A DNA stretch of 64,000 bases. Source: Klebsiella sp. BIGb0138 (GTDB lineage Bacteria; Pseudomonadota; Gammaproteobacteria; Enterobacterales; Enterobacteriaceae). The notes under the pieces are model-generated. The model had not been told where the DNA came from and did not search any database. It saw only the letters and a list, made by a program, of their open reading frames with translations. Position numbers and translations under genes: made by a program. The DNA lies in contig NZ_SMCV01000002.1 in the NCBI RefSeq assembly GCF_004342285.1, forward strand, positions 558,001 to 622,000, in the 5' to 3' direction. Shown here piece by piece: positions 23,213 through 33,686 of this stretch; the stretch's first letter is position 1; every line of letters starts with the position of its first letter.

Positions 23213-24181
23213 ATGACGATGCCAACCCATCAGTGCCCGTGGCGGATGCAGGTTCATCACATCCATCAGGAAACGCCGGATGTCTGGACTATTTCATTGC
23301 TGTGTCACGACTATTATCCCTACCGCGCCGGGCAGTATGCTCTGGTCAGCGTGCGCCATTCGGCGGATACGCTGCGCGCCTACACCCTCTCTTCAACGCC
23401 GGGCGTCAGCGAATACATTACGCTGACCGTTCGCCGGATTGATGGCGGGGCGGGTTCGCAGTGGTTAACCCGGGAAGTGAAACGCGGCGACTATCTCTGG
23501 CTGTCCGATGCAATGGGAGATTTCACCTGTGAAGACAAAGCAGACGATAAATTCCTGATGCTGGCTGCCGGCTGCGGCGTGACGCCGATTATGTCGATGC
23601 GCCGCTGGTTGGCGAAGTACCGTCCCGGGGCCGACGTGCAGGTGATCTTTAACGTTCGTTCACCGGAAGATGTCATTTTTGCCGACCAATGGCGTGAATA
23701 TCCGGTGACATTGGTCGCCGAAAATAATGCTCCCCACGGATTTGTGGCCGGCCGACTGACCAGCGAACTGCTGCAAAGCGTACCGGATCTGACCTCGCGT
23801 ACGGTGATGACTTGCGGTCCCGCGCCGTACATGGAGCTGGTCGAAAAAGAAGTGAAAGCCCTGGGCGTGACGCGCTTCTTTAAAGAGCGGTTCTTTACGC
23901 CGGTGGCGGCAGCGGCCAGCGAAGGGCTGAAGTTCAGCAAGCTAGAGCCGGCGAAGACGTTTTATGCCCCGGTCGGTAGTACCCTGCTGGAGGCGCTGGA
24001 AAGCAACAGCGTTCCGGTTACCGCCGCCTGCCGCGCCGGCGTCTGCGGCTGCTGCAAAACGAAAGTGGTTTCCGGCGACTACACGGTCAACAGCACCATG
24101 ACGCTGAGCGCTGCGGAAATCGCCGACGGCTACGTGCTGGCCTGCTCCTGTCATCCGCAGAGCGATTTAGTGCTGGCATAG
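23213..24181 (+). CDS. hcr: NADH oxidoreductase Hcr
   Basis: Hcr supplies electrons from NADH to Hcp. The 322-residue protein has an FAD-binding domain with RAYTLSS, an NAD-binding domain with AAGCGVTPIMSM and MTCGPAPYM, and a C-terminal plant-type [2Fe-2S] domain with CRAGVCGCC...LACSC. It follows hcp closely and is followed by a REP-like element instead of a conventional terminator. Confidence 0.98.
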   Translation: MTMPTHQCPWRMQVHHIHQETPDVWTISLLCHDYYPYRAGQYALVSVRHSADTLRAYTLSSTPGVSEYITLTVRRIDGGAGSQWLTREVKRGDYLWLSDAMGDFTCEDKADDKFLMLAAGCGVTPIMSMRRWLAKYRPGADVQVIFNVRSPEDVIFADQWREYPVTLVAENNAPHGFVAGRLTSELLQSVPDLTSRTVMTCGPAPYMELVEKEVKALGVTRFFKERFFTPVAAAASEGLKFSKLEPAKTFYAPVGSTLLEALESNSVPVTAACRAGVCGCCKTKVVSGDYTVNSTMTLSAAEIADGYVLACSCHPQSDLVLA

Positions 24182-24190
24182 CTTAAGCGC

Positions 24191-24223
24191 TGCCGGATGG
24201 CGCCGCCAATGCGCCACCCGGCA
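24191..24223. repeat. REP-type palindromic element
   Basis: TGCCGGATGGCG and CGCCACCCGGCA form the imperfect stem typical of enterobacterial REP/BIME units. It lies between the convergent genes hcr and the doxX-like gene. Confidence 0.8.
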
Positions 24224-24229
24224 CGCGCT

Positions 24230-24664
24230 TTACCGCCAGGCCGAATTCCCGGCGAGCGAAAAACGCCCCGCCCCGAGAAAGGCGATCGCCAACGCGCCGA
24301 TAAAGAAGTAGACCAGGCTCTCAATTGCCCAGGCTCCGACCGCATCCAGCATAAAGGTTTGACCGGTGCCGACCATCAGCCATGCCACCGCCATAGTCAA
24401 TGCCAGAACCAGCGCCGCCGGGCGGGTAAGGATCCCCGCAATCAGCAGGCAAGGCGCCACCACCTCTCCCACTAACACCCCATAAGCGATAAACCCCGGC
24501 AATCCTTTCGCCACCAGCATGCCGCTAATCCCTGACACCCCCGCAAACAGTTTATGCAGACCGTGAAACAGCATCAGCCCGCCGACCGCAAGTCGTAACA
24601 AGAGTTTGCCGACATCGTCGTGAGACAGCATTTTATTAACAGCATTTAACAGTGATTTAACCAT
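24230..24664 (-). CDS. DoxX-family membrane protein
   Basis: This 144-residue protein has four predicted membrane helices (about 20-40, 52-75, 80-100 and 115-137). It shows the DoxX-family features GLMLFHGLHKLFAG, GLPGFIAYGVLVGEVVAP and GILTRPAALVLALTMAVAW. Family members are described as putative oxidoreductases or quinol-oxidase accessory subunits; no reaction has been proved for this branch. The gene is not present at this position in E. coli K-12. It is divergent from poxB, whose product also delivers electrons to quinone, so a shared redox role is possible but only inferred. Confidence 0.85.
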   Translation of the reverse strand: MVKSLLNAVNKMLSHDDVGKLLLRLAVGGLMLFHGLHKLFAGVSGISGMLVAKGLPGFIAYGVLVGEVVAPCLLIAGILTRPAALVLALTMAVAWLMVGTGQTFMLDAVGAWAIESLVYFFIGALAIAFLGAGRFSLAGNSAWR

Positions 24665-24816
24665 CTGAAATGATTCCTGTTTACCACTTTGTGTGTAGCC
24701 AGATTATGCCGACCTGGCACCAAAGAAAAGCCACTTAAAATGAGAGGATATCGCGGGCGTAACCGCCAGTTTCATCTAAGCTTGTAGTCGTTATCACAAA
24801 AAGGAGATGGACAACC

Positions 24817-26535
24817 ATGAAACAAACTGTGGCGGCATACATCGCGAAGACCCTTGAACAGGCCGGCGTGAAACGCATATGGGGCGTCACCGGCGACTCC
24901 CTCAACGGCCTGAGCGACAGCCTCAACCGGATGGGTACCATTGCATGGATGCCGACGCGTCATGAAGAGGTCGCCGCCTTTGCGGCGGGCGCTGAAGCCC
25001 AGCTGACCGGTGAGCTGGCGGTATGCGCAGGCTCGTGCGGCCCTGGCAACCTGCATCTGATTAACGGCCTGTTTGACTGCCATCGCAACCACGTCCCCGT
25101 GGTCGCCATCGCCGCCCATATTCCCTCCAGCGAAATCGGCAGCGGCTATTTTCAGGAAACCCATCCGCAGGAGTTGTTCCGCGAATGCAGCCATTACTGT
25201 GAACTGGTCTCCACGCCGGAACAGATCCCCCAGGTGCTGGCGATAGCCATGCGTAAAGCGGTGATTAACCGCGGCGTTTCGGTGATCGTGCTGCCCGGCG
25301 ATGTCGCCCTGAAAGCGGCGCCGGAGAGCGCCAGCAGCCACTGGTATTCCGCCCCGCTGCCGGTGGTCACCCCGCCGGAAGAGGAGATCAAAAAGCTGGC
25401 GCAGGTGCTGCGCTATTCCAGCAATATTGCCCTGATGTGCGGGAGCGGCTGCGCCGGTGCGCACACCGAGCTGGTACAATTCGCGGCAACATTAAAAGCG
25501 CCGATCGTCCACGCCCTACGCGGTAAAGAGCACGTGGAGTACGACAACCCCTATGATGTCGGCATGACCGGGCTGATCGGTTTCTCTTCCGGTTTCCACA
25601 CCATGATGAACGCCGATACCCTGGTACTTCTGGGGACCCAGTTCCCCTACCGGGCCTTCTACCCCACCGAGGCGAAAATTATTCAGATCGACATAAATCC
25701 CGGCAGTATCGGCGCGCACAGCAAAGTTGATATGGCGCTGGTCGGCGATATCAAATCCACCCTCAGCGCGCTGCTGCCGCATCTGGAGGAGAAAACCGAT
25801 CGTAAATTCCTCGATAAAGCGCTTGAGCACTATCGCGAGGCGCGCAAAGGCCTCGACGATCTGGCGAAGCCCAGCGATAAGGCGATCCATCCTCAGTATC
25901 TGGCGCAGCAGATTAGCCACTTCGCCGCTGATGACGCCATTTTTACCTGCGATGTCGGGACGCCGACCGTGTGGGCCGCGCGCTATCTGAAAATGAACGG
26001 CAAGCGCCGCCTGATCGGCTCGTTTAACCACGGTTCGATGGCCAACGCGATGCCGCAGGCGATCGGCGCGAAAGCCACCGCGCCTGAGCGTCAGGTGGTG
26101 GCGATGTGCGGCGATGGCGGCTTCAGCATGCTGATGGGCGATTTTCTCTCGTTGGCGCAAATGAAACTGCCGGTGAAACTGGTGATTTTCAACAATAGCG
26201 TGCTCGGGTTTGTGGCGATGGAGATGAAGGCCGGCGGTTATCTGACCGACGGCACCGAGCTGCATGAGACCAATTTCGCCCGTATCGCCGAAGCCTGCGG
26301 GATCAAAGGGATCCGCGTCGAAAAAGCCAGCGAGGTCGATGAGGCGCTACAAACCGCCTTCAGCACCGATGGCCCGGTGCTGGTCGATGTCGTCGTCGCC
26401 AAAGAGGAGCTGGCGATTCCGCCGCAGATCAAACTGGAACAGGCCAGGGGTTTCAGCCTGTATATGCTGCGCGCCATTATCAGCGGACGCGGGGATGAGG
26501 TGATCGAACTGGCGAAAACCAACTGGCTCAGGTAA
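24817..26535 (+). CDS. poxB: Pyruvate:ubiquinone oxidoreductase PoxB
   Basis: PoxB decarboxylates pyruvate to acetate and CO2, passing electrons to ubiquinone. It is a peripheral membrane flavoprotein using ThDP and FAD and is mainly made in stationary phase through RpoS in E. coli. The 572-residue length is exact. Visible are the ThDP glutamate ([12 protein letters not shown]), the ThDP/Mg motif [14 protein letters not shown]...NN and the C-terminal lipid-binding helix [14 protein letters not shown]. An AAGGAG ribosome site precedes the ATG. ltaE follows at 88 bp, as in E. coli. Confidence 0.98.
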   Translation: MKQTVAAYIAKTLEQAGVKRIWGVTGDSLNGLSDSLNRMGTIAWMPTRHEEVAAFAAGAEAQLTGELAVCAGSCGPGNLHLINGLFDCHRNHVPVVAIAAHIPSSEIGSGYFQETHPQELFRECSHYCELVSTPEQIPQVLAIAMRKAVINRGVSVIVLPGDVALKAAPESASSHWYSAPLPVVTPPEEEIKKLAQVLRYSSNIALMCGSGCAGAHTELVQFAATLKAPIVHALRGKEHVEYDNPYDVGMTGLIGFSSGFHTMMNADTLVLLGTQFPYRAFYPTEAKIIQIDINPGSIGAHSKVDMALVGDIKSTLSALLPHLEEKTDRKFLDKALEHYREARKGLDDLAKPSDKAIHPQYLAQQISHFAADDAIFTCDVGTPTVWAARYLKMNGKRRLIGSFNHGSMANAMPQAIGAKATAPERQVVAMCGDGGFSMLMGDFLSLAQMKLPVKLVIFNNSVLGFVAMEMKAGGYLTDGTELHETNFARIAEACGIKGIRVEKASEVDEALQTAFSTDGPVLVDVVVAKEELAIPPQIKLEQARGFSLYMLRAIISGRGDEVIELAKTNWLR

Positions 26536-26623
26536 AACAGATAGCCTTCCCCGTCATGATTTGCGCCTGCGGACTTAAATGCGGATGATGGCGGGTAACC
26601 TCATCATTTTATAAGGAAATGCC

Positions 26624-27625
26624 GTGATTGATTTACGCAGTGATACCGTAACCCGCCCTGGCCCCGCCATGCGGGAGGCCATGATGACCGCCCCGGTCGG
26701 CGACGACGTTTATGGTGACGATCCGACCGTTAATGAGCTCCAGCGCTTTGCCGCCGAACTGGCGGGCAAAGACGCCGCGCTGTTCCTGCCCACCGGCACC
26801 CAGGCCAACCTGGTCGGCCTGCTCAGCCACTGTCAGCGCGGCGAAGAGTATATCGTCGGCCAGGGCGCACATAACTATCTGTATGAGGCGGGCGGCGCGG
26901 CGGTCCTGGGCAGCATCCAGCCGCAGCCGATCGACGCCGCGGCCGACGGCTCTCTGCCGCTGGATAAAGTCGCGGCGAAGATTAAGCCTGACGATATCCA
27001 TTTTGCCCCGACCCGTCTGCTGAGCCTCGAAAATACCCACAACGGTAAAGTCCTGCCGCGCGAATACCTGAAAGCGGCATGGGAATTCACCCGCCAGCGC
27101 AATCTGGCGCTCCACGTTGACGGCGCGCGTATCTTCAATGCGGTGGTCGAATACGGCTGCGAACTGCGTGACATCGCGCAATATTGCGACTCCTTTACCA
27201 TCTGCCTTTCAAAAGGACTCGGCACGCCGGTCGGTTCGCTGCTGGTCGGCAGTCACGAATACATCCGCCGCGCAACCCGCTGGCGGAAAATGGTCGGCGG
27301 CGGAATGCGTCAGGCCGGTATTCTGGCGGCCGCGGGCCTGTATGCGCTGCAAAACAACGTGCAACGCTTAAAAGACGATCACGATAACGCCGCGTGGTTG
27401 GCCAGCCAGCTCAGCGCGCTTGGCGCCGACGTCACCCGTCATGACACCAATATGCTGTTTGTCCGCGTCGGCGAAGAGCATGCCCAGGCGCTGGGTGAGT
27501 TTATGCAACAGCGCGGGGTGCTGATCAACGCTTCGCCGATCGTTCGTCTGGTCACCCATCTTGATGTCAGCCGTCAGCAGCTGGCGGAAGTCGTCAGCCA
27601 CTGGCAGGCATTTTTGCAGCGCTAA
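26624..27625 (+). CDS. ltaE: Low-specificity L-threonine aldolase
   Basis: LtaE is a PLP enzyme that splits L-threonine and L-allo-threonine to glycine and acetaldehyde. The 333-residue protein has the fold-type I pattern: substrate loop [12 protein letters not shown], His83 stacking region ([11 protein letters not shown]), Asp166 in [10 protein letters not shown] and the PLP lysine Lys197 in [12 protein letters not shown]. It is followed after 10 bp by ybjT, suggesting a poxB-ltaE-ybjT transcription unit. Confidence 0.98.
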   Translation: MIDLRSDTVTRPGPAMREAMMTAPVGDDVYGDDPTVNELQRFAAELAGKDAALFLPTGTQANLVGLLSHCQRGEEYIVGQGAHNYLYEAGGAAVLGSIQPQPIDAAADGSLPLDKVAAKIKPDDIHFAPTRLLSLENTHNGKVLPREYLKAAWEFTRQRNLALHVDGARIFNAVVEYGCELRDIAQYCDSFTICLSKGLGTPVGSLLVGSHEYIRRATRWRKMVGGGMRQAGILAAAGLYALQNNVQRLKDDHDNAAWLASQLSALGADVTRHDTNMLFVRVGEEHAQALGEFMQQRGVLINASPIVRLVTHLDVSRQQLAEVVSHWQAFLQR

Positions 27626-27635
27626 GGAGCCTGGC

Positions 27636-29069
27636 GTGGCGCAACGAATTCTGGTGCTCGGCGCCAGCGGTTATATCGGCCAGCATCTGGTACAGGCGTT
27701 GAGCGAGCAAGGATATACGGTACTGGCCGCGGCACGCCATGTCGCCAGGCTGAAGAAACGGCATCTTCCCGGGGTGAGCTGTCATGCGCTCGACCTCAAT
27801 CGCCCGCAGGGGCTTGCCCCCCTGCTGGCGCAGGTGGATACGGTTTATTACCTGGTCCACGGCATGGGTGAAGGGGGCGACTTTATCGCCCATGAGCGCC
27901 GGGTCGCCGTTAACGTTCGCGATGCGCTGCTCGCCACCCCGGTGCGCCAGCTGATTTTCCTCAGCTCTCTGCAGGTACCGCAGGCGGAGCAATCCGACCA
28001 TCTGCGCGCCAGGCAGGTGACCGCCGACACCCTGCGGCAATCCGGCGTGCCGGTCACCGAGCTGCGGGCCGGAATTATCATCGGCGCCGGTTCCGCCGCC
28101 TTTGAAGTGATGCGGGATATGGTCTATAACCTGCCGATCCTGACGCCGCCGCGCTGGGTTCGTTCACGAACCACGCCAATCGATCGGGAAAACCTGATCT
28201 ATTATCTGCTGCAGCTGCTGCGCCATCCGGCCAGCGAGCACCGCGTTTTCGAAGCCGCCGGGTCGGAAGTGTTAAGTTATCAACAGCAGTTCACCCGCTT
28301 CATGGCGCTCAGCGGCAGGCACCGCCTGTTGATCCCGATACCTTTCCCCACCCGCTGGATTTCGGTGTGGTTTCTCAACGTCATCACCTCGGTACCGCCA
28401 ACCACCGCCCGGGCCTTGATTCAGGGCCTGAAACACGACCTGATCGCCGACGATCGGGCCCTGCGCGCGCTGATCCCCCAACCGTTAATCTCTTTTGATG
28501 AGGCCGTGCGCCGCACGCTAAAAGAGGAGCAGCAGCTGGCCAACTCCAGCGACTGGGGCTATGACGCGCAGGCGTTTGCCCGCTGGCGGCCGGAGTATGG
28601 CTACTATCCGAAACAGGCCGGCTGTACGGTCAGTACCCCCGCCAGCGCGGCGGCCATCTGGCAGGTGGTCAACCGGCTCGGCGCGCAAGAGGGATACTTC
28701 TTTGGCAATGTCCTGTGGAAGATCCGCGCGGCGATGGATCTGCTGGTGGGCCATCGGCTGGCGAAAGGTCGCCCGGCTCGCGCCGAACTGCAAACCGGCG
28801 ATACGGTAGACAGCTGGAAGGTGATTATTGTCGAACCGGAAAAGCAGCTAACCTTATTATTCGGCATGAAGGCGCCGGGCCTTGGGCGCCTGAGTTTCAC
28901 CCTGAACGATAAAGGCGACCACCGCGAGCTGGATGTCCGCGCCTGGTGGCATCCTCATGGTATGCCCGGGCTGTTCTACTGGCTGCTGATGATCCCGGCC
29001 CATCTGTTTATCTTTCGCGGCATGGCGCGGCGCATTGCCCGGCTGGCAGAACAAATCACAGGCAAATAG
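27636..29069 (+). CDS. ybjT: NAD(P)-binding DUF2867 protein YbjT
   Basis: The 477-residue protein matches E. coli YbjT. The start is the GTG at 27636 after TAAGGAG, giving (M)[17 protein letters not shown]; longer frames overlap ltaE. The N-terminal 280 residues are a Rossmann-type atypical SDR domain with GASGYIG. The C-terminal half is DUF2867, with a hydrophobic tail [23 protein letters not shown] that may associate with the membrane. Substrate and reaction are unknown. Confidence 0.93.
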   Translation: MAQRILVLGASGYIGQHLVQALSEQGYTVLAAARHVARLKKRHLPGVSCHALDLNRPQGLAPLLAQVDTVYYLVHGMGEGGDFIAHERRVAVNVRDALLATPVRQLIFLSSLQVPQAEQSDHLRARQVTADTLRQSGVPVTELRAGIIIGAGSAAFEVMRDMVYNLPILTPPRWVRSRTTPIDRENLIYYLLQLLRHPASEHRVFEAAGSEVLSYQQQFTRFMALSGRHRLLIPIPFPTRWISVWFLNVITSVPPTTARALIQGLKHDLIADDRALRALIPQPLISFDEAVRRTLKEEQQLANSSDWGYDAQAFARWRPEYGYYPKQAGCTVSTPASAAAIWQVVNRLGAQEGYFFGNVLWKIRAAMDLLVGHRLAKGRPARAELQTGDTVDSWKVIIVEPEKQLTLLFGMKAPGLGRLSFTLNDKGDHRELDVRAWWHPHGMPGLFYWLLMIPAHLFIFRGMARRIARLAEQITGK

Positions 29070-29165
29070 GCACTATGTGTGGCATTCTCGCATCATTCTC
29101 ATTGCAACATGAGGAGAATCACGGAAAAATGCGCACGAAATTCTTTTCTGGGACAGTAGGTTGAT

Positions 29166-30179
29166 ATGAAGGTACTGGTTACCGGTGCGACCAGCGGTTT
29201 AGGCCGCAACGCGGTGGAATATCTGCGTCATAAAGGCATCAGCGTCAGAGCGACCGGGCGTAACGAAGCGATGGGCAAGCTGCTGAGCAAAATGGGCGCC
29301 GAGTTTGTGCCTGCTGATTTAACCGAACTGGTTTCATCGCAGGCCAAGGTCATGCTCGCCGGTATTGATACCTTGTGGCACTGCTCAAGCTTTACCTCGC
29401 CGTGGGGAACGCAGCAGGCCTTCGATCTCGCCAACGTCCGGGCCACCCGTCGCCTGGGGGAATGGGCGGTTGCCTGGGGCGTACGCAATTTCGTTCATAT
29501 CTCCTCTCCGTCGCTCTATTTCGACTATCACCATCATCGCGATGTGCAAGAAGAGTTTCGCCCGCAGCGTTTTGCCAATGAGTTTGCGCGCAGCAAGGCG
29601 GCAAGTGAAGAGGTCATCAACCTGCTGGCGCAGGCGAACCCCAACACCCGCTTCACCATTCTGCGGCCGCAAAGTCTGTTCGGCGCCCATGATAAGGTGT
29701 TTATCCCGCGCCTGGCGCAGATGATGCAACATTATGGCAGCGTCCTGCTGCCCCGCGGCGGCAGCGCGCTGGTTGACATGACCTACTATGAAAATGCGGT
29801 GCATGCAATGTGGCTCGCCAGCCAGCCCCAGTGTGACCATCTGCCTTCCGCTCGCGCGTGGAACATTACCAATGGCGAACCGCGCCCCCTGCGCAGCATC
29901 GTGCAGAAGCTGATTGATGAACTGGGTATCAAATGCCGGATTCGCTCGGTGCCCTACCCGATGCTGGATATTATCGCCCGCAGTATGGAACATTTTGGCA
30001 ATAAGTCCGCCAAAGAGCCCGCCTTCACCCACTACGGCGTCTCCAAGCTGAACTTCGACTTTACTCTTGATATCACCCGCGCGCAGGAAGAACTGGGCTA
30101 TCAACCGGTGGTCACCTTAGACGACGGGATTGTCCGTACCGCCGCCTGGCTGAAAGACCACGGGAAGCTGCACCGCTAA
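29166..30179 (+). CDS. ybjS: Extended SDR-family protein YbjS
   Basis: The 337-residue protein matches enteric YbjS, an NAD(P)-dependent epimerase/dehydratase or 3-beta-hydroxysteroid-dehydrogenase-like member. The nucleotide motif TGATSGLG lies at residues 6-13, HISSPSLYF holds the catalytic Ser region, and the YxxxK position is degenerate ([11 protein letters not shown]). It follows ybjT by 96 bp and is convergent with amiD, 7 bp away. The substrate is not known. Confidence 0.93.
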   Translation: MKVLVTGATSGLGRNAVEYLRHKGISVRATGRNEAMGKLLSKMGAEFVPADLTELVSSQAKVMLAGIDTLWHCSSFTSPWGTQQAFDLANVRATRRLGEWAVAWGVRNFVHISSPSLYFDYHHHRDVQEEFRPQRFANEFARSKAASEEVINLLAQANPNTRFTILRPQSLFGAHDKVFIPRLAQMMQHYGSVLLPRGGSALVDMTYYENAVHAMWLASQPQCDHLPSARAWNITNGEPRPLRSIVQKLIDELGIKCRIRSVPYPMLDIIARSMEHFGNKSAKEPAFTHYGVSKLNFDFTLDITRAQEELGYQPVVTLDDGIVRTAAWLKDHGKLHR

Positions 30180-30186
30180 CGCCGGT

Positions 30187-31017
30187 TTACGCCTGGCCAT
30201 ACTTCTCCAGCAGCGCTTCGGCGATGGCCTGGGTTTCAGCATCGGCAACCCCATCCCAGCGCGCCGGACGGAAATGCATCTGAAAGGCCATAATCACCCG
30301 TGTCTGCTGCGCCGGAGTCATCTCCGGCGTAACCTGGTAGCCATAGCGGGCCAGTATAGCGAGCAGTTCAGCGCTGTCGACCGGTTGATACGACGGACGC
30401 CCCTGCAGATAAAAGCTCACCCGGTCGGCGTCCGGCCAGGCGCCGATGCCCTGCTCAGCCAGCTGGCGCCACGGGAACAGCGGCCCGGGATCGTCCTTGC
30501 GCTGCGGCGCAATATCGGCATGGGCCACCACATTTTGCGGCGCGATGTGATAGCGGGCGATAATATCTTTTGCCAACGGAATCAGCGCCGCAATCTGCGG
30601 CGGATTAAATGGCGTAAAGCTTTTCCCTCCCGCGCTCTTTTGCCAGCCGCGGTTTTCCAGCTCGATACCAATAGAAGTGTCGTTAATTCGCGTACTGCCG
30701 CGCCAGAAGCTGATGCCGGCATGCCACGCCAGATCCTCTTCCGGCACCAGCTGCCAGATCCGCGGCTTGCCGTGATGCACAGGCGGAGTTTGCGGAATCA
30801 GGTAGTGGGAGCTGACCTGATTATCCGTCAAGGTTGCCAGCGAAACGTCGAAATCATCGGCGGTATAGTGGATGACCAGGATCTTCACGCGCGGGTAGGC
30901 CGCCTGCGCCGGATGGCGGGTATCCAGCTGGTAGCCGTCACGGTCGATTATTCCCTTTTCCGCCGAGCAGCCCACCAGCAGCAGCGCCAGCATCGCTATG
31001 CTCAGGCCAGAGCGCAT
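30187..31017 (-). CDS. amiD: Outer-membrane lipoprotein amidase AmiD
   Basis: AmiD is a zinc N-acetylmuramoyl-L-alanine amidase anchored in the outer membrane, able to cleave murein and anhydro-muropeptides. I choose the ATG at 31017 (MRSGLSIAML...); a GTG 6 bp upstream (31023) is also possible. The lipobox LLVGC places the lipidated Cys at 17. The Amidase_2 domain has His50 (LVIHYTADD), the Glu of GIELENRG, and VVAHADIAPQRKDDPGP with the second His and Asp ligands. A C-terminal peptidoglycan-binding domain follows. The ybjQ stop codon lies just upstream, so the pair is probably cotranscribed. Confidence 0.96.
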   Translation of the reverse strand: MRSGLSIAMLALLLVGCSAEKGIIDRDGYQLDTRHPAQAAYPRVKILVIHYTADDFDVSLATLTDNQVSSHYLIPQTPPVHHGKPRIWQLVPEEDLAWHAGISFWRGSTRINDTSIGIELENRGWQKSAGGKSFTPFNPPQIAALIPLAKDIIARYHIAPQNVVAHADIAPQRKDDPGPLFPWRQLAEQGIGAWPDADRVSFYLQGRPSYQPVDSAELLAILARYGYQVTPEMTPAQQTRVIMAFQMHFRPARWDGVADAETQAIAEALLEKYGQA

Positions 31018-31019
31018 CG

Positions 31020-31343
31020 TCACCGGGTCTGCACCGCCGTACCGCTGACGGTGACCATCAGCATACTGCCATCCTTGCCTACCGTCTCATAATCGATATC
31101 AATACCGACGACCGCGTTGGCGCCCAGCGCTTTTGCCTGCTCGCCCATCTCCCCGAACGCGATCTCCCGCGCCTTGCGCAGCTCTTTTTCATAGGATCCC
31201 GCGCGGCCACCGACGATATCGCGGATGCTGGCGAAGAAGTCGCGGAAAACGTTCGCGCCGAGGATCGCCTCTCCGGTCACGACGCCGCAGTATTTCACGA
31301 TAGGCTGTCCTTCGAGGGTGGGAGTCGTTGAAAATTGCATCAT
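31020..31343 (-). CDS. ybjQ: UPF0145 protein YbjQ
   Basis: This 107-residue protein belongs to the YbjQ/UPF0145 family of small pentameric proteins of unknown function. It shows the family segments [18 protein letters not shown] and [17 protein letters not shown]. It is the first gene of the ybjQ-amiD pair and is divergent from ybjP. Confidence 0.95.
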   Translation of the reverse strand: MMQFSTTPTLEGQPIVKYCGVVTGEAILGANVFRDFFASIRDIVGGRAGSYEKELRKAREIAFGEMGEQAKALGANAVVGIDIDYETVGKDGSMLMVTVSGTAVQTR

Positions 31344-31457
31344 AAAGCTCCTTCTTTAGCGTTCAAGGTGTTAGCTCTGAGAGTCAAGCACATTCCCGTA
31401 TCGATACGCTATGCTTGAATGGATATTTTAACGTAGTGAGCTTATAAGGAAATCATT

Positions 31458-31976
31458 ATGCGCTACAAACTCGTTGCTTTAATGCTCCCCTGCGCGCTGG
31501 CGCTGAGCGCCTGTACCACCGTCACTCCAGCCTATAAAGATAACGGCCCGCGCAGCGGCAGCTGCATCGAAGGTGGGCCAGATGAAGTGGCGCAGAAGTT
31601 TTACGACGACCAGATTCAGCAGCGTAATCACGACCTGACGGCGTTGCGCCCTTATCTGAGCGACGATCTGGCGAAGCTGTTGAACGATGCGCAGCGCGAC
31701 CCGGCGCGCGGCTCCCTGCTGCAATCTAACCCCTTCTCCAGCTCTGCGACCCCGGCCGATAGCGCCAGCGTCGCCAGCGCCTCGACGATCCCGAACCGCG
31801 ACGCCCGCAATATCCCTCTGCGCGTCGGGTTTACCCAGGGTAGCCAAAGCTGGAAAGATGAAGTGCTGATGATTCACGAAGGGCAGTGTTGGGTAGTCGA
31901 TGATGTGCGCTATCTCGGCATAAACGCCCACGCGCCGGCGGGATCGCTGCAACAGAGTCTTGAAAAACGGGGATAA
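31458..31976 (+). CDS. ybjP: Lipoprotein YbjP
   Basis: The 172-residue protein has a signal peptide with lipobox ALSAC (lipidated Cys19) followed by TTVTPAYKDNGPRSG. The residue after the Cys is Thr, not Asp, so Lol sorting to the outer membrane is expected. It matches E. coli YbjP, a DUF3828-type lipoprotein recently linked to TolC complexes. The central stretch PRGSLLQSNPFSSS differs from E. coli, while ASTIPNRDARNIPLRV and DEVLMIHEGQCWVVDDVRYLG are conserved. An own terminator separates it from artP. Confidence 0.93.
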   Translation: MRYKLVALMLPCALALSACTTVTPAYKDNGPRSGSCIEGGPDEVAQKFYDDQIQQRNHDLTALRPYLSDDLAKLLNDAQRDPARGSLLQSNPFSSSATPADSASVASASTIPNRDARNIPLRVGFTQGSQSWKDEVLMIHEGQCWVVDDVRYLGINAHAPAGSLQQSLEKRG

Positions 31977-32015
31977 GGGCGTTGAACCCACGGCGCTGAA
32001 ACGATAACTCCGGTA

Positions 32016-32054
32016 AAATGTCGGTATTTCTCCAGGTTATACCGACATTTGTTC
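32016..32054 (+). terminator. ybjP terminator
   Basis: A perfect 12-bp stem AAATGTCGGTAT/ATACCGACATTT with an 11-base loop ends in TTTGTTCC. The U-tract is short. Confidence 0.65.
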
Positions 32055-32113
32055 CCCCCTACCCCACGAACCCATATTTTGTGCTAAGTTTAGAGGTAAA
32101 TGTGGTTTAGATT

Positions 32114-32148
32114 TAACTTTTAACGCATAAATATTGCATAACTATTCT
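32114..32148 (+). promoter_or_regulatory. Candidate tandem ARG boxes before artP
   Basis: TGCATAACTATTCT (32135-32148) matches the ArgR core TGAATWWWWATTCA in 11 of 14 positions. A weaker match (32114-32127, 10 of 14) lies exactly 21 bp upstream, the usual spacing for ArgR hexamer binding. Low-complexity AT content makes this moderate evidence. artPIQM is ArgR-repressed in E. coli. Confidence 0.5.
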
Positions 32149-32199
32149 GTCAAAGGTAGTATTTGCGGCCTCAATAGCTATTCGAATCAGACAGCCCAG

Positions 32200-32928
32200 A
32201 TGAGTATTAAACTAAACGGCATTAACTGCTTCTACGGCGCACACCAGGCGCTGTTCGACATCACGCTGGATTGCCCGCAGGGGGAAACGCTGGTGCTGCT
32301 CGGCCCCAGTGGCGCCGGGAAAAGCTCGCTGCTTCGCGTACTCAACCTGCTGGAAATGCCGCGCTCCGGGACGTTACATATCGCCGGTAACCACTTTGAC
32401 TTTACCAAAGCGCCTTCCGACAAAGCCATTCGTGAGCTGCGCCAGAACGTAGGTATGGTTTTCCAACAGTACAATCTGTGGCCGCACCTGAGCGTCGTGC
32501 AAAATCTGATTGAAGCCCCCTGCCGCGTGCTGGGCCTAAGCAAAGAGCAGGCTCTGGCTCGCGCCGAAAAGCTGCTGGAGCGGCTGCGCCTTAAGCCCTA
32601 CAGCGATCGTTATCCGCTGCACCTTTCCGGCGGCCAGCAGCAGCGCGTCGCCATTGCGCGGGCGCTAATGATGGAGCCTCAGGTGCTGCTGTTTGACGAA
32701 CCCACCGCCGCGCTCGATCCGGAAATTACCGCCCAGATCGTCAGTATTATCCGCGAACTGGCTGGCACCGGCATTACGCAGGTTATCGTTACCCACGAAG
32801 TGGAAGTGGCGCGCAAAACCGCCAGCCGCGTGGTGTATATGGAAAACGGCTATATCGTTGAACAAGGGGATGCCAGCTGCTTTACGCATCCGCAGACTGA
32901 CGCGTTTAAAAACTATCTTTCACATTGA
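32200..32928 (+). CDS. artP: Arginine ABC transporter ATPase ArtP
   Basis: ArtP is the cytoplasmic ATPase of the ArtPQM arginine importer. The 242-residue protein starts [18 protein letters not shown]; a frame extending to 32134 reaches into the operator region and is rejected. Walker A GPSGAGKS (35-42), signature LSGGQQQR, Walker [12 protein letters not shown] and the H-loop VTHEVE are intact. It heads the artPIQM operon, with artI 20 bp downstream. Confidence 0.98.
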   Translation: MSIKLNGINCFYGAHQALFDITLDCPQGETLVLLGPSGAGKSSLLRVLNLLEMPRSGTLHIAGNHFDFTKAPSDKAIRELRQNVGMVFQQYNLWPHLSVVQNLIEAPCRVLGLSKEQALARAEKLLERLRLKPYSDRYPLHLSGGQQQRVAIARALMMEPQVLLFDEPTAALDPEITAQIVSIIRELAGTGITQVIVTHEVEVARKTASRVVYMENGYIVEQGDASCFTHPQTDAFKNYLSH

Positions 32929-32948
32929 TGTTTTTCGGGGAATTGACG

Positions 32949-33680
32949 ATGAAAAAAGTACTGATTGCCGCGATTCTGGCGGGTATGAGCCTCTCTGCTA
33001 CCGCAGCCCAGACCATTCGTTTCGCTACCGAGGCGTCCTATCCTCCGTTTGAATCGATTGACGCCAACAACAAAATTGTCGGCTTCGACGTCGATCTGGC
33101 TAACGCGCTGTGTAAAGAGATTGATGCGACCTGCACCTTTACCAATCAGGCCTTCGACAGCCTGATCCCCAGCCTGAAGTTCCGCCGCTTCGACGCGGTG
33201 ATGGCCGGGATGGACATTACGCCTGAGCGTGAAAAGCAGGTGCTGTTCACCACCCCGTACTATGAGAACTCCGCGTTGTTTGTCGGTCAGCAGGGTAAAT
33301 TCACCAGCATCGACCAGCTGAAAGGCAAAAAAGTCGGCGTTCAGAACGGCACCACCCACCAGAAATTCATTAACGACAAACATCCTGAAATCACCACCGT
33401 GCCTTACGACAGCTACCAGAATGCGAAGCTGGATCTGCAAAATGGCCGTATTGACGCCGTGTTTGGCGATAATGCCGTCGTCACCGAGTGGCTGAAAAGC
33501 AATCCGAAGCTGGCGGCGGTTGGCGATAAAGTCACGGATAAAGATTACTTCGGCACCGGTCTCGGGATTGCGCTGCGTCAGGGCAACACCGAGCTGCAGC
33601 AGAAATTTAATGCGGCGCTGGAAAAAGTGAAAAAAGATGGGACCTACCAGACCATCTACAGCAAATGGTTTCAGAAGTAA
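32949..33680 (+). CDS. artI: Periplasmic binding protein ArtI
   Basis: ArtI is a type 2 periplasmic binding protein of the Art system; its ligand in E. coli is less clear than that of ArtJ. The 243-residue protein starts MKKVLIAAILAGMSLSATAA with cleavage after ATA-A. The family segments ATEASYPPFESIDANNKIVGFD and MAGMDITPEREKQV carry the amino-acid carboxylate-binding Arg. Its position between artP and artQ is as in E. coli. It is about 60-65 percent alike to ArtJ encoded 1.6 kb downstream, an evident duplication. Confidence 0.97.
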   Translation: MKKVLIAAILAGMSLSATAAQTIRFATEASYPPFESIDANNKIVGFDVDLANALCKEIDATCTFTNQAFDSLIPSLKFRRFDAVMAGMDITPEREKQVLFTTPYYENSALFVGQQGKFTSIDQLKGKKVGVQNGTTHQKFINDKHPEITTVPYDSYQNAKLDLQNGRIDAVFGDNAVVTEWLKSNPKLAAVGDKVTDKDYFGTGLGIALRQGNTELQQKFNAALEKVKKDGTYQTIYSKWFQK

Positions 33681-33686
33681 CGCTCA

